From Microbispora siamensis (GTDB lineage: Bacteria; Actinomycetota; Actinomycetes; Streptosporangiales; Streptosporangiaceae): 64,000 nucleotides of DNA. Of this stretch, positions 40,973 to 49,238 are shown piece after piece (within the stretch, counting starts at the first letter, position 1; every line of letters begins with the position of its first letter). The stretch covers positions 1 through 64,000 of the forward strand of contig NZ_BOOF01000002.1 in NCBI RefSeq assembly GCF_016863095.1, written 5' to 3'. The notes under the pieces were generated by a model. It searched no databases. It saw only the letters and a list, made by a program, of their open reading frames with translations, and was not told the DNA's origin. A program made the translations under genes and the position numbers.

Positions 40973-41554
40973 GTGACCGACACCAGGGAATCGGGCACGC
41001 GCAGCCGCACGCGCCGTGCCATCCTCGCCGCGGCGGCCTCGGTCCTCGCCCGCGATCGCGGCGCGACGCTCGCGGACATCGCCGAAGCCGCCGAGATCGG
41101 CCGCAGCACGCTGCACCGCTACTTCTCCGACCGGCAGGACCTCGTGAACGCGGCCGTCGTCGATTCCTTCCGCGTGGTGGAGAGATCGACGGCCGAGGCG
41201 GCCATCGACCAGGGTCCGCCGCTCGAGGCGATGCGCCGGCTGATCGCCGCCCTGGTGGACGCCGGGGACCGCCTGGCGTTCCTGTTCGGCGACCCCCGGG
41301 TGCTCGAGGAGTTCACGGCCTGTTTCGAGCCCGACCTGTCGGTGCCGACCACCGTCGGCCTGATCGAGCGCGGCCAGGCCGAGGGCGTGTTCGACCCCGG
41401 CGTCAGCGCCGAGTGGATCCAGCAGGTGCTGTGGGCCCTCACCTACACCGGCTGGGAGGCGGCCGAGAAGGGGCTGCTCCCCCGGCACGGCGTCGCGGCC
41501 GCAGTGACCCGCGCCTTCGAGAGCGGCATGGTCGTGTCCCCGGCCCGCCCCTGA
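40973..41554 (+). CDS. TetR family transcriptional regulator
   Basis: Probable repressor of the divergent exporter genes. The 193-residue protein has an N-terminal TetR helix-turn-helix: RRAILAAAASVLARDRGATLADIAEAAEIGRSTLHRYFSDRQDLVNAAV, with the expected ST-L-H/Y-R-Y-F core, and an all-helical ligand domain without a recognisable ligand signature. The GTG lies 7 nt behind TAGCCT and has no ribosome-binding site (leaderless type). The divergent layout with DrrAB is the usual one for TetR-controlled efflux. Confidence 0.92.
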   Translation: MTDTRESGTRSRTRRAILAAAASVLARDRGATLADIAEAAEIGRSTLHRYFSDRQDLVNAAVVDSFRVVERSTAEAAIDQGPPLEAMRRLIAALVDAGDRLAFLFGDPRVLEEFTACFEPDLSVPTTVGLIERGQAEGVFDPGVSAEWIQQVLWALTYTGWEAAEKGLLPRHGVAAAVTRAFESGMVVSPARP

Positions 41555-41566
41555 GGCGCCGTACGG

Positions 41567-41586
41567 CCCGCCACGACGGAGGCGGG
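41567..41586. terminator. Hairpin between convergent tetR and LytTR genes
   Basis: CCCGCC (41567-41572) pairs with GGCGGG (41581-41586) around an 8-nt loop in the 47-nt convergent gap. It could act for both genes. Confidence 0.45.
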
Positions 41587-41601
41587 TGATCGCGTGGAGG
41601 C

Positions 41602-42330
41602 TCAGGGACGGAACTGGCGGACGAGCTGCTCGCGCACCTGCCGGGTGTGCCGCCTGCTCACCGGCAGCGTCTCGCCGCCCACCTGCAGGACCACCCGCCC
41701 GGCGTCGAAGCGCAGCTCGCTCACGTGCCGCGCGTTGACCAGGGTGCTGCGGTGGGCCCGGACGAACCCCGCGCCCGCCCAGCGGCGTTCCAGCGCCGCG
41801 AGGGACATGCGCACGAGGTAGACGGCGTCGGCCGTGTGCAGGCGGACGTAGTCGCCGTGCGCCTCGGCGTAGCACACGTCCTGCCGGGCCACGAACTTCG
41901 TGCGGCCCCCGAGCTCGACCGGGATCGTCTCCAGGTCCTCCTCGGCGCCGGGAGGCGCGACGGCGGCCGAGAGCCGGCGTACGGCCTCCGCCAGGCGTTC
42001 CGGGCGTACGGGCTTGAGCAGGTAGTCGACGGCCTCCAGCTCGAACGCCTGGACGGCGCAGTCGTGGGCGCTGACGAAGACCAGACGGGGAGGCGCGGGG
42101 AAACCGCCGATGAGCCGGGCCAGGTCAAGGCCGTCGAGGCCCGGCATGCGCACGTCGAGGAAGACACCGTCGAGGCGCTCCCCGTCGGCGATCATCTGGA
42201 CCATGTCGTGCAGGGCGGCCCCGCCGTCGGTCGCCGTCCTCACGTGCTCCACCCGGGCGTCCTGACGGAGCAGGAAGGCGAGCTCGGACAGGGCGGGGAC
42301 CTCGTCGTCCACCGCGAGGACACGCAGCAT
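41602..42330 (-). CDS. LytTR-type response regulator
   Basis: Phosphorylation-dependent DNA-binding regulator of the LytR/AlgR family. The 242-residue protein has a receiver domain (VLAVDDEVPALSELAFLL, phospho-acceptor Asp59 in GVFLDVRMPG, LVFVSAHD, YLLKPVRPERL) and a LytTR domain (VELGGRTKFVARQDVCYAEAHGDYVRLHT, GFVRAHRSTLVNARHVSELR, LPVSRRHTRQVREQL). The ATG at 42330 has a GGTGGA site; the upstream frame to 42414 is not family-like. Its natural partner, a LytS-type kinase, is encoded on the same strand at 43968-45110, but an inverted kinase gene lies between them. Confidence 0.93.
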   Translation of the reverse strand: MLRVLAVDDEVPALSELAFLLRQDARVEHVRTATDGGAALHDMVQMIADGERLDGVFLDVRMPGLDGLDLARLIGGFPAPPRLVFVSAHDCAVQAFELEAVDYLLKPVRPERLAEAVRRLSAAVAPPGAEEDLETIPVELGGRTKFVARQDVCYAEAHGDYVRLHTADAVYLVRMSLAALERRWAGAGFVRAHRSTLVNARHVSELRFDAGRVVLQVGGETLPVSRRHTRQVREQLVRQFRP

Positions 42331-42457
42331 GGCGTCCACCGTGCCGCGTTCCCCGCCCTCCGCGCAAGGGGTGACCGAGCGGTAGGTGACATTCCCGATA
42401 CTCTCCGCCACCATCGCGGTGGGTACCCGGGCAAGCTCCAGGCCAAGACTAGGTAGA

Positions 42458-42491
42458 GCTATTTGGCTTTTGCCGCCTGAAGGGCTATTTG
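42458..42491. repeat. Direct repeat GCTATTTG between the LytTR and kinase genes
   Basis: GCTATTTG occurs at 42458-42465 and 42484-42491, 26 nt apart, in the divergent region between the LytTR gene and the sensor kinase gene. LytTR proteins bind direct repeats, but usually with about 21-nt periodicity, so this is only suggestive. Confidence 0.35.
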
Positions 42492-42545
42492 TTCGCCAGG
42501 GCTGCCTACCGTTGACAGGGAGACCAGGCCGAACGAGGAACTTCG

Positions 42546-43913
42546 ATGAGCATCAGGCCGGGCGTGTTCCTTCCCCTCCCCCACTCCATCCGGGTGCGCG
42601 TGACCCTGACCGTGGCGGCGGTGTCCGTACTCGTCGCCGCGGTGATCGCGACCGGCCTGTGCCTGCTGATCCGGCACCGGATCGAGAGCGAGGTCTTCAA
42701 GGAGACGCGTCGCGTCGCCACCGAGTGGATCGGCCTGATGGAAAGCGGGCAGATTCCGCCGCCGTCGCCGACGGCGCGGGTCCCGCTCGTCCAGCTCGTC
42801 GACTCGCGGGGCCGGGTGACGATGGCCGGGCCCATGGCCGGCGACCGGCCGCTGAGCACGGTCCGGCCGACCGAGGAGAACCGTTTCCAGGACGTGACCG
42901 AGTGCCCCGAGAGCGAGCGGTGCGTCATGCTCACCGCCGGCCGGGTCCCGTCTTTGCAGGCCTGGGAGCTCTGGCGCGGCGAGCCCCACTTCGTCTACGC
43001 CGGCACGGACCAGCCCCCCGCCCTGCGCGGGCACCGGCTGGAGTTCCTCGTCGGCTCCGGCGGGGCGCTGCTGGCGGCCCTGTGGACGTGGACGACCTGG
43101 CGGGCGGCGGGCCGTATCCTTCGGCCGATCAACGCGATCCGGCAGCGGATGTCGGAGATCACCGCCAACGACCTGTCCCTGCGGGTGCCGCAGCCGTCAG
43201 GCCGGGACGAGATCGCGCAGCTCGCCCGCGCCGCGAACCAGACGCTCGGCCGGCTGGAGGCGGCGGTCACCCGGCAGCGGGAGTTCGCCGCCGTCGTCTC
43301 CCACGAGCTCAAGTCCCCGCTCACCGGCCTGCGCACCGGGCTGGAGGAGGCGCTGCTCTACCCGGAGACGGAGGCACGGCAGGCCATCGCCAAATCGCTG
43401 CCGGCGGCCGATCGCATGCAGCAGATCATCGACGAGCTGCTCGCCTTCGCCCGGCTCCGCAACACGCCGTGCTCGTCCGAGCCGGTCGACCTCGGGGCGC
43501 TCGTACGCGACGAGGCGGCGGCGCGCACCACGGGCGTGCCCGTGCACGCCAGGACCGAGCCGGACGTACGTGTCCTCGGCAACCGCGTGCAGTTGGCCAG
43601 CATCGTGACGAACCTGCTGGTGAACGCGCAGCGCCACGCCACCGGCCAGGTGGACGTGAGCGCCGAGCGCGCCGGCGACCAGGCGCTGGTGGTCGTGCTG
43701 GACGACGGCGACGGCGTCGACGAGGAGGACAGGGAGCGCATCTTCGAACCCTTCACCCGCCTGGAAGCGGGGCGGCGCCTCGATCCCGGCGGCAGCGGCC
43801 TCGGCCTGGCCCTGTGCCGGGCGATCGCGGTCGCGCACGAGGGCAGCCTGTGCGTCGAGGAATCCCCGCGCGGCGCCCGGTTCGTCCTGCGGCTTCCGCT
43901 CCTGACCGGCTGA
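42546..43913 (+). CDS. HAMP-type sensor histidine kinase
   Basis: Membrane sensor kinase with two TM helices (about 16-40 and 163-182) flanking an extracytoplasmic loop of about 120 residues that contains two Cys (TECPESERC), then HAMP (ILRPINAIRQRMSEI), HisKA with phospho-acceptor His in FAAVVSHELKSPLTGLRTG, N-box IVTNLLVNAQRHA, G1 box DDGDGVDEEDRERIFEPF (usual DNGPG is altered) and G2 GGSGLGLALCR. The ATG has a GAGGAA site. No OmpR-type response regulator is adjacent, so it looks like an orphan. It is inserted in opposite orientation between the LytTR and LytS genes. Confidence 0.92.
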   Translation: MSIRPGVFLPLPHSIRVRVTLTVAAVSVLVAAVIATGLCLLIRHRIESEVFKETRRVATEWIGLMESGQIPPPSPTARVPLVQLVDSRGRVTMAGPMAGDRPLSTVRPTEENRFQDVTECPESERCVMLTAGRVPSLQAWELWRGEPHFVYAGTDQPPALRGHRLEFLVGSGGALLAALWTWTTWRAAGRILRPINAIRQRMSEITANDLSLRVPQPSGRDEIAQLARAANQTLGRLEAAVTRQREFAAVVSHELKSPLTGLRTGLEEALLYPETEARQAIAKSLPAADRMQQIIDELLAFARLRNTPCSSEPVDLGALVRDEAAARTTGVPVHARTEPDVRVLGNRVQLASIVTNLLVNAQRHATGQVDVSAERAGDQALVVVLDDGDGVDEEDRERIFEPFTRLEAGRRLDPGGSGLGLALCRAIAVAHEGSLCVEESPRGARFVLRLPLLTG

Positions 43914-43923
43914 GCGCAGGGAT

Positions 43924-43942
43924 CCGGGGCGCCTGCCCCCGG
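43924..43942. terminator. Hairpin between convergent kinase genes
   Basis: CCGGGGC pairs with GCCCC(C)GG, one C bulged, over a 4-nt loop in the 54-nt gap between the two converging kinase genes. Confidence 0.4.
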
Positions 43943-43967
43943 CACCTGCTCGACGGGAGCCGGCCTC

Positions 43968-45110
43968 TCAGGAGCGGGCGGGGACGGCGCGGGGGCGGGT
44001 CTTGGGGATGCGCAGCCGGATGCGGGTCCCCTTGCCGGGCGCGGTCTCGACCATGAGCCCGTAGTCCTGGCCGTAGAGGTGGCGCATGCGCAGGTCCACG
44101 TTGCTCAGCCCGATCCCGCTGCTCTCCTCGGCGAGCGCGGCCCGCAGATGCTCGGGGTCCATGCCGACGCCGTCGTCCTCGACCCAGATGTGCGCCTCCG
44201 GCCCCGCGTCCCTGATCACGACCCGGACCTCCCCCGGCATGCCGTGCTTGATCGCGTTCTCCACCAGGGGTTGCAGGCACAGGAACGGCACGTCCACCCG
44301 CAGCACTTCGGGGGCGACCTGGACGGTGAAGCGCAGCCGGTCGCCGAACCTCGCCTGCTCGAGCAGCAGGTAGCGGTCCACGCAGCTCAGCTCGTCGGCG
44401 AGGGAGGTGAAGTCGGCCGCCCGGCGCAGCGCGTACCTGATGAAGTCGGCGAAGTCGAGCAGCAGCTCGCGGGCGCGCTCGGGATCGGTCCGGACGAACG
44501 AGGCGATCGTGGTCAGCGAGTTGTACACGAAGTGGGGCGAGATCTGCGCCCGCAGGGCCCGCGCCTCCGCCTCCAGGGTCCGCCTGCGGGAGGCGTCGAG
44601 TTCGGCGAGTTCGAGCTGGCCGGACATCCAGCGGCCCACCTCGGCCGCTGTGCGCACCAGGCCGGTGCCGATCTCGGTGTCGTACGCCGCGAGCGCGCCG
44701 ACCGTCCTGCCCTCCACGGTCAGGGGGACGACCACCCCGCATCCGTCGCCGCCCGCGGCGCGGGCGAGGCGCGTCCTGCCGCCCGCCATGGCCGCGCGCA
44801 CCTCGGCGAGGACCGCCTCGTCCGGCGGCGCACCCGTGCCGTCCCTGGCCAGGACGCGGTCGTTCGTGGCGACCACCAGGCCCGCGGTGCCGAGCAACGT
44901 CCGCAGGTGCCGTACGGCGCGGCGGGCGGAACCGCGGGTCAGCCCGGCGCGCAGCGAGCCCGCGGCCAGCCCGGCGACGCGCAGGGCGAGGAACGTCGCC
45001 TCCCCCGGCAGTTCGCCGGGAGCCGGCCCGCGACAGGCGAGGGCGCGGCCCAGCGCGCCGCCGCAGACCCCGCAGAGCGCGCACAGCGTGACCCAGACGG
45101 CTGAAGACAC
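43968..45110 (-). CDS. LytS-type histidine kinase (His_kinase/GAF)
   Basis: Likely partner of the LytTR regulator. The 380-residue protein has a hydrophobic N-terminus (VWVTLCALCGVCGGALGRA), a GAF-like region (VVATNDRVLARDG, GVVVPLTVEGRTVGALAAYD) and the His_kinase core: RAQISPHFVYNSLTTIASFVRTDPERARELLLDFADFIRY with the phospho-acceptor His, QPLVENAIKHG (N-box), VEDDGVGM and GIGLSNVDLRMRHLYG. The typical NPHFLFN motif reads SPHFVYN. GTG starts exist at 45119 and 45110; TACGGT lies 7 nt before the latter, which I prefer as a leaderless start. Function is inferred; no 5TM LytS sensor domain is present. Confidence 0.9.
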   Translation of the reverse strand: MSSAVWVTLCALCGVCGGALGRALACRGPAPGELPGEATFLALRVAGLAAGSLRAGLTRGSARRAVRHLRTLLGTAGLVVATNDRVLARDGTGAPPDEAVLAEVRAAMAGGRTRLARAAGGDGCGVVVPLTVEGRTVGALAAYDTEIGTGLVRTAAEVGRWMSGQLELAELDASRRRTLEAEARALRAQISPHFVYNSLTTIASFVRTDPERARELLLDFADFIRYALRRAADFTSLADELSCVDRYLLLEQARFGDRLRFTVQVAPEVLRVDVPFLCLQPLVENAIKHGMPGEVRVVIRDAGPEAHIWVEDDGVGMDPEHLRAALAEESSGIGLSNVDLRMRHLYGQDYGLMVETAPGKGTRIRLRIPKTRPRAVPARS

Positions 45111-45137
45111 GCCGGACACCGTAGCCGCTCGGCGGCC

Positions 45138-45758
45138 TCAGGGAGGGCCGTCGCCCGGGTCCTCCTGGTATGAGTAGCGCTGCTCCTTCCAGGGATCGGC
45201 CACGTTGTGGTAGCCGCGCTCCTCCCAGAAGCCGCGCCGGTCCTCGGTCAGGTACTCGACCGCGCGCACCCACTTCACGCTCTTCCAGGCGTACAGGTGC
45301 GGCACCACGATCCGTACGGGGTAGCCGCGCTCGGGGGACAGCGGGTTCTCGTCGAGGTGCGTGGCGAACAGCGTGGTCGGGCGGTCGAAGTCGGACATGC
45401 GCATGTTGGCGCTGTAGCCGTACTCGGCCCAGACCATGACGTGGCGCACGCCCGGCGCCGGGGGGACGCGGTCGAGCAGCGCCGACGTGGGAACGCCGCC
45501 CCACTCGTTGCCCATGAGGGAGAACTTGGTGACGCAGTGGAAGTCCGCCACGACCGTCGTCCTCGGCAGCGCGGCGAACTCCTCCCACGAGAACTCGTGG
45601 ACCCGGCCCGAGGCCGTGGCGCCGAACACCTGGAAACGCCAGGTCTCAGGGCGGAAGGCCGGGACCCTCCCGTAGTGGACGACCGGCCGTCCGCGTGGGA
45701 CGTACTGGCCCGGCGGCAGGCGCGTCTCCTCCTCAGGTTTCTCCGGCACGCGTGCCAT
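45138..45758 (-). CDS. Sulfite-oxidase-type molybdopterin-dependent oxidoreductase
   Basis: Small, cytosolic single-domain Mo enzyme of the sulfite oxidase/MsrP superfamily; substrate unknown. The 206-residue protein has FSWEEFAALPRTTVVADFHCVTKFSLMGNEWGGVP with the Mo-coordinating Cys75, then VMVWAEYGYSANMRMSDF, ENPLSPERGYPVRIVVPHLYAWKSVKWVRAVEYL and WEERGYHNVADPWKEQRYSY, all conserved in this family. There is no signal peptide and no heme domain. Start at the ATG 45758. It lies between the LytS gene and the attenuator of aroF, with no membrane partner (MsrQ-like) adjacent. Confidence 0.9.
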   Translation of the reverse strand: MARVPEKPEEETRLPPGQYVPRGRPVVHYGRVPAFRPETWRFQVFGATASGRVHEFSWEEFAALPRTTVVADFHCVTKFSLMGNEWGGVPTSALLDRVPPAPGVRHVMVWAEYGYSANMRMSDFDRPTTLFATHLDENPLSPERGYPVRIVVPHLYAWKSVKWVRAVEYLTEDRRGFWEERGYHNVADPWKEQRYSYQEDPGDGPP

Positions 45759-45832
45759 CCTGCCATCCGCCTCGAGGACGGCCGCACCGGACCCCGGAGG
45801 TGCGAGTGCGGCACGATCAAGGAAGCGTGCGC

Positions 45833-45838
45833 TATATT
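45833..45838 (+). promoter_or_regulatory. -10 element of the aroF attenuator transcript
   Basis: TATATT, 5/6 to consensus, lies 7 nt before the ATG of the leader peptide, so the transcript should begin at or next to that ATG (leaderless leader peptide). No good -35 element is present at 17 nt spacing. Confidence 0.55.
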
Positions 45839-45845
45839 GCGTCAC

Positions 45846-45917
45846 ATGCGCACCGCTTGGTCGTTTTGGTATGGCGACGGACCCGTGAGGACCGATCGCC
45901 TCCATGCGCTGCGCTGA
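45846..45917 (+). CDS. Aromatic-amino-acid leader peptide (attenuator)
   Basis: A 23-residue open frame beginning MRTAWSFWY: Trp at positions 5 and 8, Phe at 7 and Tyr at 9, that is four aromatic codons within five residues. The rest (GDGPVRTDRLHALR) is ordinary. It stops 91 nt before the DAHP synthase start and 13 nt before a perfect terminator stem. Such concentrated target-amino-acid codons in front of a terminator and a biosynthetic gene are the hallmark of ribosome-mediated attenuation. No ribosome-binding site is present; a -10 box 7 nt upstream suggests a leaderless message. Confidence 0.8.
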   Translation: MRTAWSFWYGDGPVRTDRLHALR

Positions 45918-45930
45918 CAGCCACGGCGAA

Positions 45931-45974
45931 CGAAGGCCCCGGGTCCACACGGACCCGGGGCCTTCGTCGTTTTC
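45931..45974 (+). terminator. Attenuator terminator upstream of the DAHP synthase gene
   Basis: Positions 45931-45946 and 45951-45966 form a perfect 16-bp stem with an ACAC loop, followed by TCGTTTT, the only strong hairpin plus T-run in the window. GGACCCG inside the leader frame (45879-45885) is complementary to 45940-45946 in the first arm, offering an alternative pairing that would open the terminator. Confidence 0.85.
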
Positions 45975-46008
45975 CGGACCCGCACCGTCGACAGCAACAG
46001 GAGTCACC

Positions 46009-47061
46009 ATGGTCATCGTCATGACCCCCGAGGCCACGCAGGACGACATCGAGGCGATCGCCGACCTCGTCGCCGCCGCCGGAGGGGAGGCGTTCGCGAG
46101 CCGCGGCGTGAACCGTACGATCATCGGCCTCATCGGCGACGTCGAGCAGTTCGCCACACTGAACCTGCGCGCCATGCCGGGCGTCGCGGACGTCGTGCGG
46201 GTCTCCACGCCGTACAAGCTCGTGAGCAGGGAGAACCATCCCCAACGTTCCACGGTGACGGTGCGCGGCGTGCCGATCGGCCCGGACACCGTCACGCTGA
46301 TCGCGGGCCCGTGCGCGGTCGAGACTCCGGAGCAGACGCTGGAGGCCGCGCTGATGGCCAAGGCGGCGGGCGCGACGCTGCTGCGCGGCGGCGCCTTCAA
46401 GCCGCGCACCTCGCCGTACGCCTTCCAGGGGCTGGGCGAGAAGGGCCTGCGCATCCTGGCCGAGGTGCGCGAGGAGACCGGCCTGCCGATCGTCACCGAG
46501 GTCGTGGACGCCCACGACGTGGCGCTCGTGGCGTCGTACGCCGACATGCTGCAGGTCGGCACCCGCAACGCGCAGAACTTCGCGCTGCTGCAGGCCGTGG
46601 GCGCGGCGGGCAAGCCGGTCATGCTGAAGCGGGGCATGACGGCCACCATCGAGGAGTGGCTGATGGCGGCCGAGTACGTCGCCCAGCGCGGCAACCTCGA
46701 CATCGTGCTGTGCGAGCGGGGCATCCGCACCTACGAGCCCGCCACCCGCAACACGCTCGACATCTCGGCGGTCCCGGTCGTGCAGCGGCTGTCGCATCTG
46801 CCGGTGATCGTGGACCCGTCGCACTCCGGCGGCCGGCGCGACCTCGTGCTGCCGCTGTCGCGGGCCGCGGTCGCGGTCGGGGCCGACGGCCTGATCGTCG
46901 ACGTGCACCCCCACCCTGAGCAGGCCCTGTGCGACGGCCCGCAGGCCCTGGTGAACGGCGACCTGGACGACCTCGCGGCGGTCATGCGCGACTTCCCCCC
47001 GCTGGTGGGCCGCACCGCGACCGTCACGTCCACCGCGACGGCGTCCCCGATCCCCGCCTGA
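46009..47061 (+). CDS. aroF: 3-deoxy-7-phosphoheptulonate (DAHP) synthase, type I-beta with N-terminal regulatory domain
   Basis: First step of the shikimate pathway: condenses phosphoenolpyruvate with erythrose 4-phosphate. The 350-residue protein has an N-terminal ferredoxin-like domain of about 70 residues ([52 protein letters not shown]), known in Thermotoga-type enzymes to mediate Tyr/Phe feedback, and the barrel with [85 protein letters not shown] and [10 protein letters not shown]. The ATG at 46009 has CAGGAG 5 nt upstream. It is preceded by an aromatic leader peptide and terminator, so control is likely both transcriptional and allosteric. Confidence 0.95.
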   Translation: MVIVMTPEATQDDIEAIADLVAAAGGEAFASRGVNRTIIGLIGDVEQFATLNLRAMPGVADVVRVSTPYKLVSRENHPQRSTVTVRGVPIGPDTVTLIAGPCAVETPEQTLEAALMAKAAGATLLRGGAFKPRTSPYAFQGLGEKGLRILAEVREETGLPIVTEVVDAHDVALVASYADMLQVGTRNAQNFALLQAVGAAGKPVMLKRGMTATIEEWLMAAEYVAQRGNLDIVLCERGIRTYEPATRNTLDISAVPVVQRLSHLPVIVDPSHSGGRRDLVLPLSRAAVAVGADGLIVDVHPHPEQALCDGPQALVNGDLDDLAAVMRDFPPLVGRTATVTSTATASPIPA

Positions 47062-47087
47062 ACCCGTCCCCGCCCGATCGCCTCCCG

Positions 47088-47126
47088 CCGGGGCCCGGGA
47101 CCGCGTCAGGCGGTCCCGGGCCCCGG
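47088..47126. terminator. Bidirectional terminator between aroF and thiI
   Basis: A perfect 17-bp G/C stem (47088-47104 with 47110-47126) closes a 5-nt loop between two convergent genes, 26 nt from the aroF stop and 23 nt from the thiI stop. It lacks a T-run but is one of the strongest hairpins in the window. Confidence 0.75.
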
Positions 47127-47149
47127 CCGGGCCGGCGGCGAACGCCGTC

Positions 47150-48346
47150 TCAGACGTCGAGCTTGTACGGCTGGATCGAGTCGGCGAGCTGGGCGGCGAG
47201 GTCCTCGGCGTCCAGGCGCCGCTCGATCTGCTTCAGGTCCTCGATCTTCGCGCGGGTCTCGGCCTGCCGGGGCGCGAGCAGCGTGCAGCAGTCCTCGTCG
47301 GGCAGCTCGGAGATCTCCAGCGTCCCGATCCGGCGGGCCTCGGCCATGATCTCGGTCTTGTCCAGGCCGATCAGCGGGCGCAGGATCGGCAGGTCCACGG
47401 CGTGGTCCTGGGCCGTGATGTTGGCCAGGGTCTGCGAGGAGACCTGCCCGAGGCTGTCGCCGGTGACCAGCGCCTCGGCGTGGATGCGGTGGGCGACCTC
47501 CTCGGCCGTCTTGAGCATCAGCCGCCGCTGCGCGATCACCGCGAGCCGGTCCTGGCCGGAGTTCCTGATCGACTGCTGCGCCTTGCCGAACGGCACCACC
47601 CACAGCCGCGACTTGCCCTGGAACTTGTCCAGGTTGCGCACCAGCGCGTACGCCTTGTAGATCGACTCGGAGGTGGTGAACGGGATGCCGGAGAAGTGCA
47701 GGAAGTCCACCCGAAGGCCGCGCCGCATCATGCGGTAGGCGGCGACCGGCGAGTCGATGCCGCCGGACAGCAGCGCCAGCGCGCGGCCGCTGGAGCCGAC
47801 CGGCAGGCCGCCCTGGCCCGGCCGGCCCCCGGTGAACAGGAACGCCTCGTCCTTGTCCACCTCGATGTGCACGGTCAGCTCCGGCCTGCTCAGGTCGACC
47901 GGCAGCCCGTAGGTGTCGTTGATCGCCCCGCCGACCACGCGGTCGAGCTCGTTGGAGCGCAGCGGGAAGCGCTTGTCGCGACGGCGCGACCGTACGGCGA
48001 AGCGCGCCTTGCGGGCCACCTCGTCGCTGTCCCTGATCAGCTCGATCGCGGCCTTGGTGATCGAGTCGGGGTCCTTCGGCACCCGCCAGGCCAGGTGGAC
48101 CAGCACGATCCCGGGCACGTCGGCCACGCGGGCCGCCACCGTCTCGGCCTCCTCCACGTCGGTCCCGGCGGGCAGGAACAGGGCGATCACCCCGTGCCGC
48201 TGGCGGATGTCGACCCGGTGGTCCTTGAGAGCGTGCTTGATGTTCGCCCGCAGGCGCATCTCGAAGATCTCGCGGTTCCGGCCCTTCAGAACCACCTCGC
48301 CTAACTTGAGCAGCACCGAGGGCTCTCCGAGGGCGGTCATGGTCAT
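47150..48346 (-). CDS. thiI: tRNA 4-thiouridine synthase ThiI
   Basis: Adenylates U8 of tRNA and transfers sulphur from a cysteine desulfurase. The 398-residue protein has an N-terminal ferredoxin-like/THUMP region (SVLLKLGEVVLKGRNREIFEMRLRANI, VRSRRRDKRFPLRSNELDRVVGGAI) and the PP-loop ATPase core with RALALLSGGIDSPVAAYRMMRRG, ALVTGDSLGQVSSQTLANI and LRPLIGLDKTEI. Like Gram-positive ThiI it lacks the rhodanese domain; DEDCCTLLAPR holds a Cys pair. The ATG at 48346 lies 9 nt behind GGAGG. It may also serve thiazole sulphur transfer in some bacteria, but thiOSG here is 20 kb away. Confidence 0.92.
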   Translation of the reverse strand: MTMTALGEPSVLLKLGEVVLKGRNREIFEMRLRANIKHALKDHRVDIRQRHGVIALFLPAGTDVEEAETVAARVADVPGIVLVHLAWRVPKDPDSITKAAIELIRDSDEVARKARFAVRSRRRDKRFPLRSNELDRVVGGAINDTYGLPVDLSRPELTVHIEVDKDEAFLFTGGRPGQGGLPVGSSGRALALLSGGIDSPVAAYRMMRRGLRVDFLHFSGIPFTTSESIYKAYALVRNLDKFQGKSRLWVVPFGKAQQSIRNSGQDRLAVIAQRRLMLKTAEEVAHRIHAEALVTGDSLGQVSSQTLANITAQDHAVDLPILRPLIGLDKTEIMAEARRIGTLEISELPDEDCCTLLAPRQAETRAKIEDLKQIERRLDAEDLAAQLADSIQPYKLDV

Positions 48347-48476
48347 CTGTGGAAACCTCCGGACGGACATGGACGGCCGGCAGGCCGGGGAGGGCACGGC
48401 CGGGCGACATACTCCAAGGAACAACGCGTCACCGCGATGCGGGCTTCCCCACTGTAATGCCGCCGCCGCGACAGCC

Positions 48477-49238
48477 CTAGTCGAGTTCGGCCAGGCCCTT
48501 CTCTATCGCGTAGCGGACCAGCTCGACCCGGTTGTGGAGCTGGAGCTTGCTCAGCGTGTTCTGCACGTGGTTCTGCACGGTGCGATGCGACAGCACCAGG
48601 CGTTCGGCGATCTGCCGATAGGTCAGGCCCTTGGCGACCATGCGCAGCACCTCGGTCTCCCGGTCGGTCAGCCGGGGGCCGTCCCGCTCCGCGTCCCGGC
48701 CGGGGCCGGGCGTCCGGTGGGCCAGCCTGCGGTACTCCCCCAGCACCAGCCCGGCCAGGCCGGGAGTGAAGACGGCGTCGCCCTCGGCGGTGCGGCGGAC
48801 CGCGTCCAGGAACTCCTCCCGGCTCGCCGATTTCACGAGATATCCGGAGGCGCCCGCCTTGACCGCCTCCAGCACGTCCGCCTCCTCGGCGCTGGCCGAC
48901 AGGACGAGCACGCGCGGCGGGACCGCGGACGCGCCGAGCCCCCTGGCCACCTCCACGCCCGGCAGGTCGGGCAGCCGCAGGTCGAGCACCACCACGTCCG
49001 GCCGCACCGCCGCCGCGACGCGCAGCGCCTGGCGGCCCTCCCCGGTGGCGGCGACGACGTCGTACCCGGCCTCGGTCAGGTCGCGGGCGACCGCCTCCCG
49101 CCACATCGGGTGGTCGTCCACCACCATGACCCGCACCCGCGGGCGTTCCCCGCCGCCGGCCACCGCCCCGTCCTCGGCCCCTGCCCGCGTGGGCGGGCGC
49201 GCGGAATCATTCGCGCGCAGCCGTTCGTCTCCGCTCAC
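48477..49238 (-). CDS. macR: NarL/LuxR-type response regulator, MacR-like
   Basis: Response regulator; in Streptomyces coelicolor MacRS controls membrane-protein genes, antibiotic production and morphology. The 253-residue protein has a disordered N-terminal tail of about 35 residues, a receiver (VRVMVVDDHPMWREAV, Asp86 in VVVLDLRLPDLPG, VLVLSASAEEADVLEAVKAGASGYLVK) and a C-terminal LuxR HTH (LTDRETEVLRMVAKGLTYRQIAERLVLSHRTVQNHVQNTLSKL). The GTG overlaps the kinase stop by 4 nt (GTGA) and has AGAGG upstream. The name rests on family resemblance and the pfkA-macS-macR order. Confidence 0.85.
   Translation of the reverse strand: MSGDERLRANDSARPPTRAGAEDGAVAGGGERPRVRVMVVDDHPMWREAVARDLTEAGYDVVAATGEGRQALRVAAAVRPDVVVLDLRLPDLPGVEVARGLGASAVPPRVLVLSASAEEADVLEAVKAGASGYLVKSASREEFLDAVRRTAEGDAVFTPGLAGLVLGEYRRLAHRTPGPGRDAERDGPRLTDRETEVLRMVAKGLTYRQIAERLVLSHRTVQNHVQNTLSKLQLHNRVELVRYAIEKGLAELD

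Noticed and set aside
42458-42491. LytTR binding sites
   Set aside because: The GCTATTTG repeats are 26 nt apart and do not match the known LytTR half-site well; kept only as a repeat.
45904-46008. An upstream GTG/ATG extension of the DAHP synthase
   Set aside because: It would translate the terminator stem; the ATG at 46009 has CAGGAG and begins the regulatory domain.
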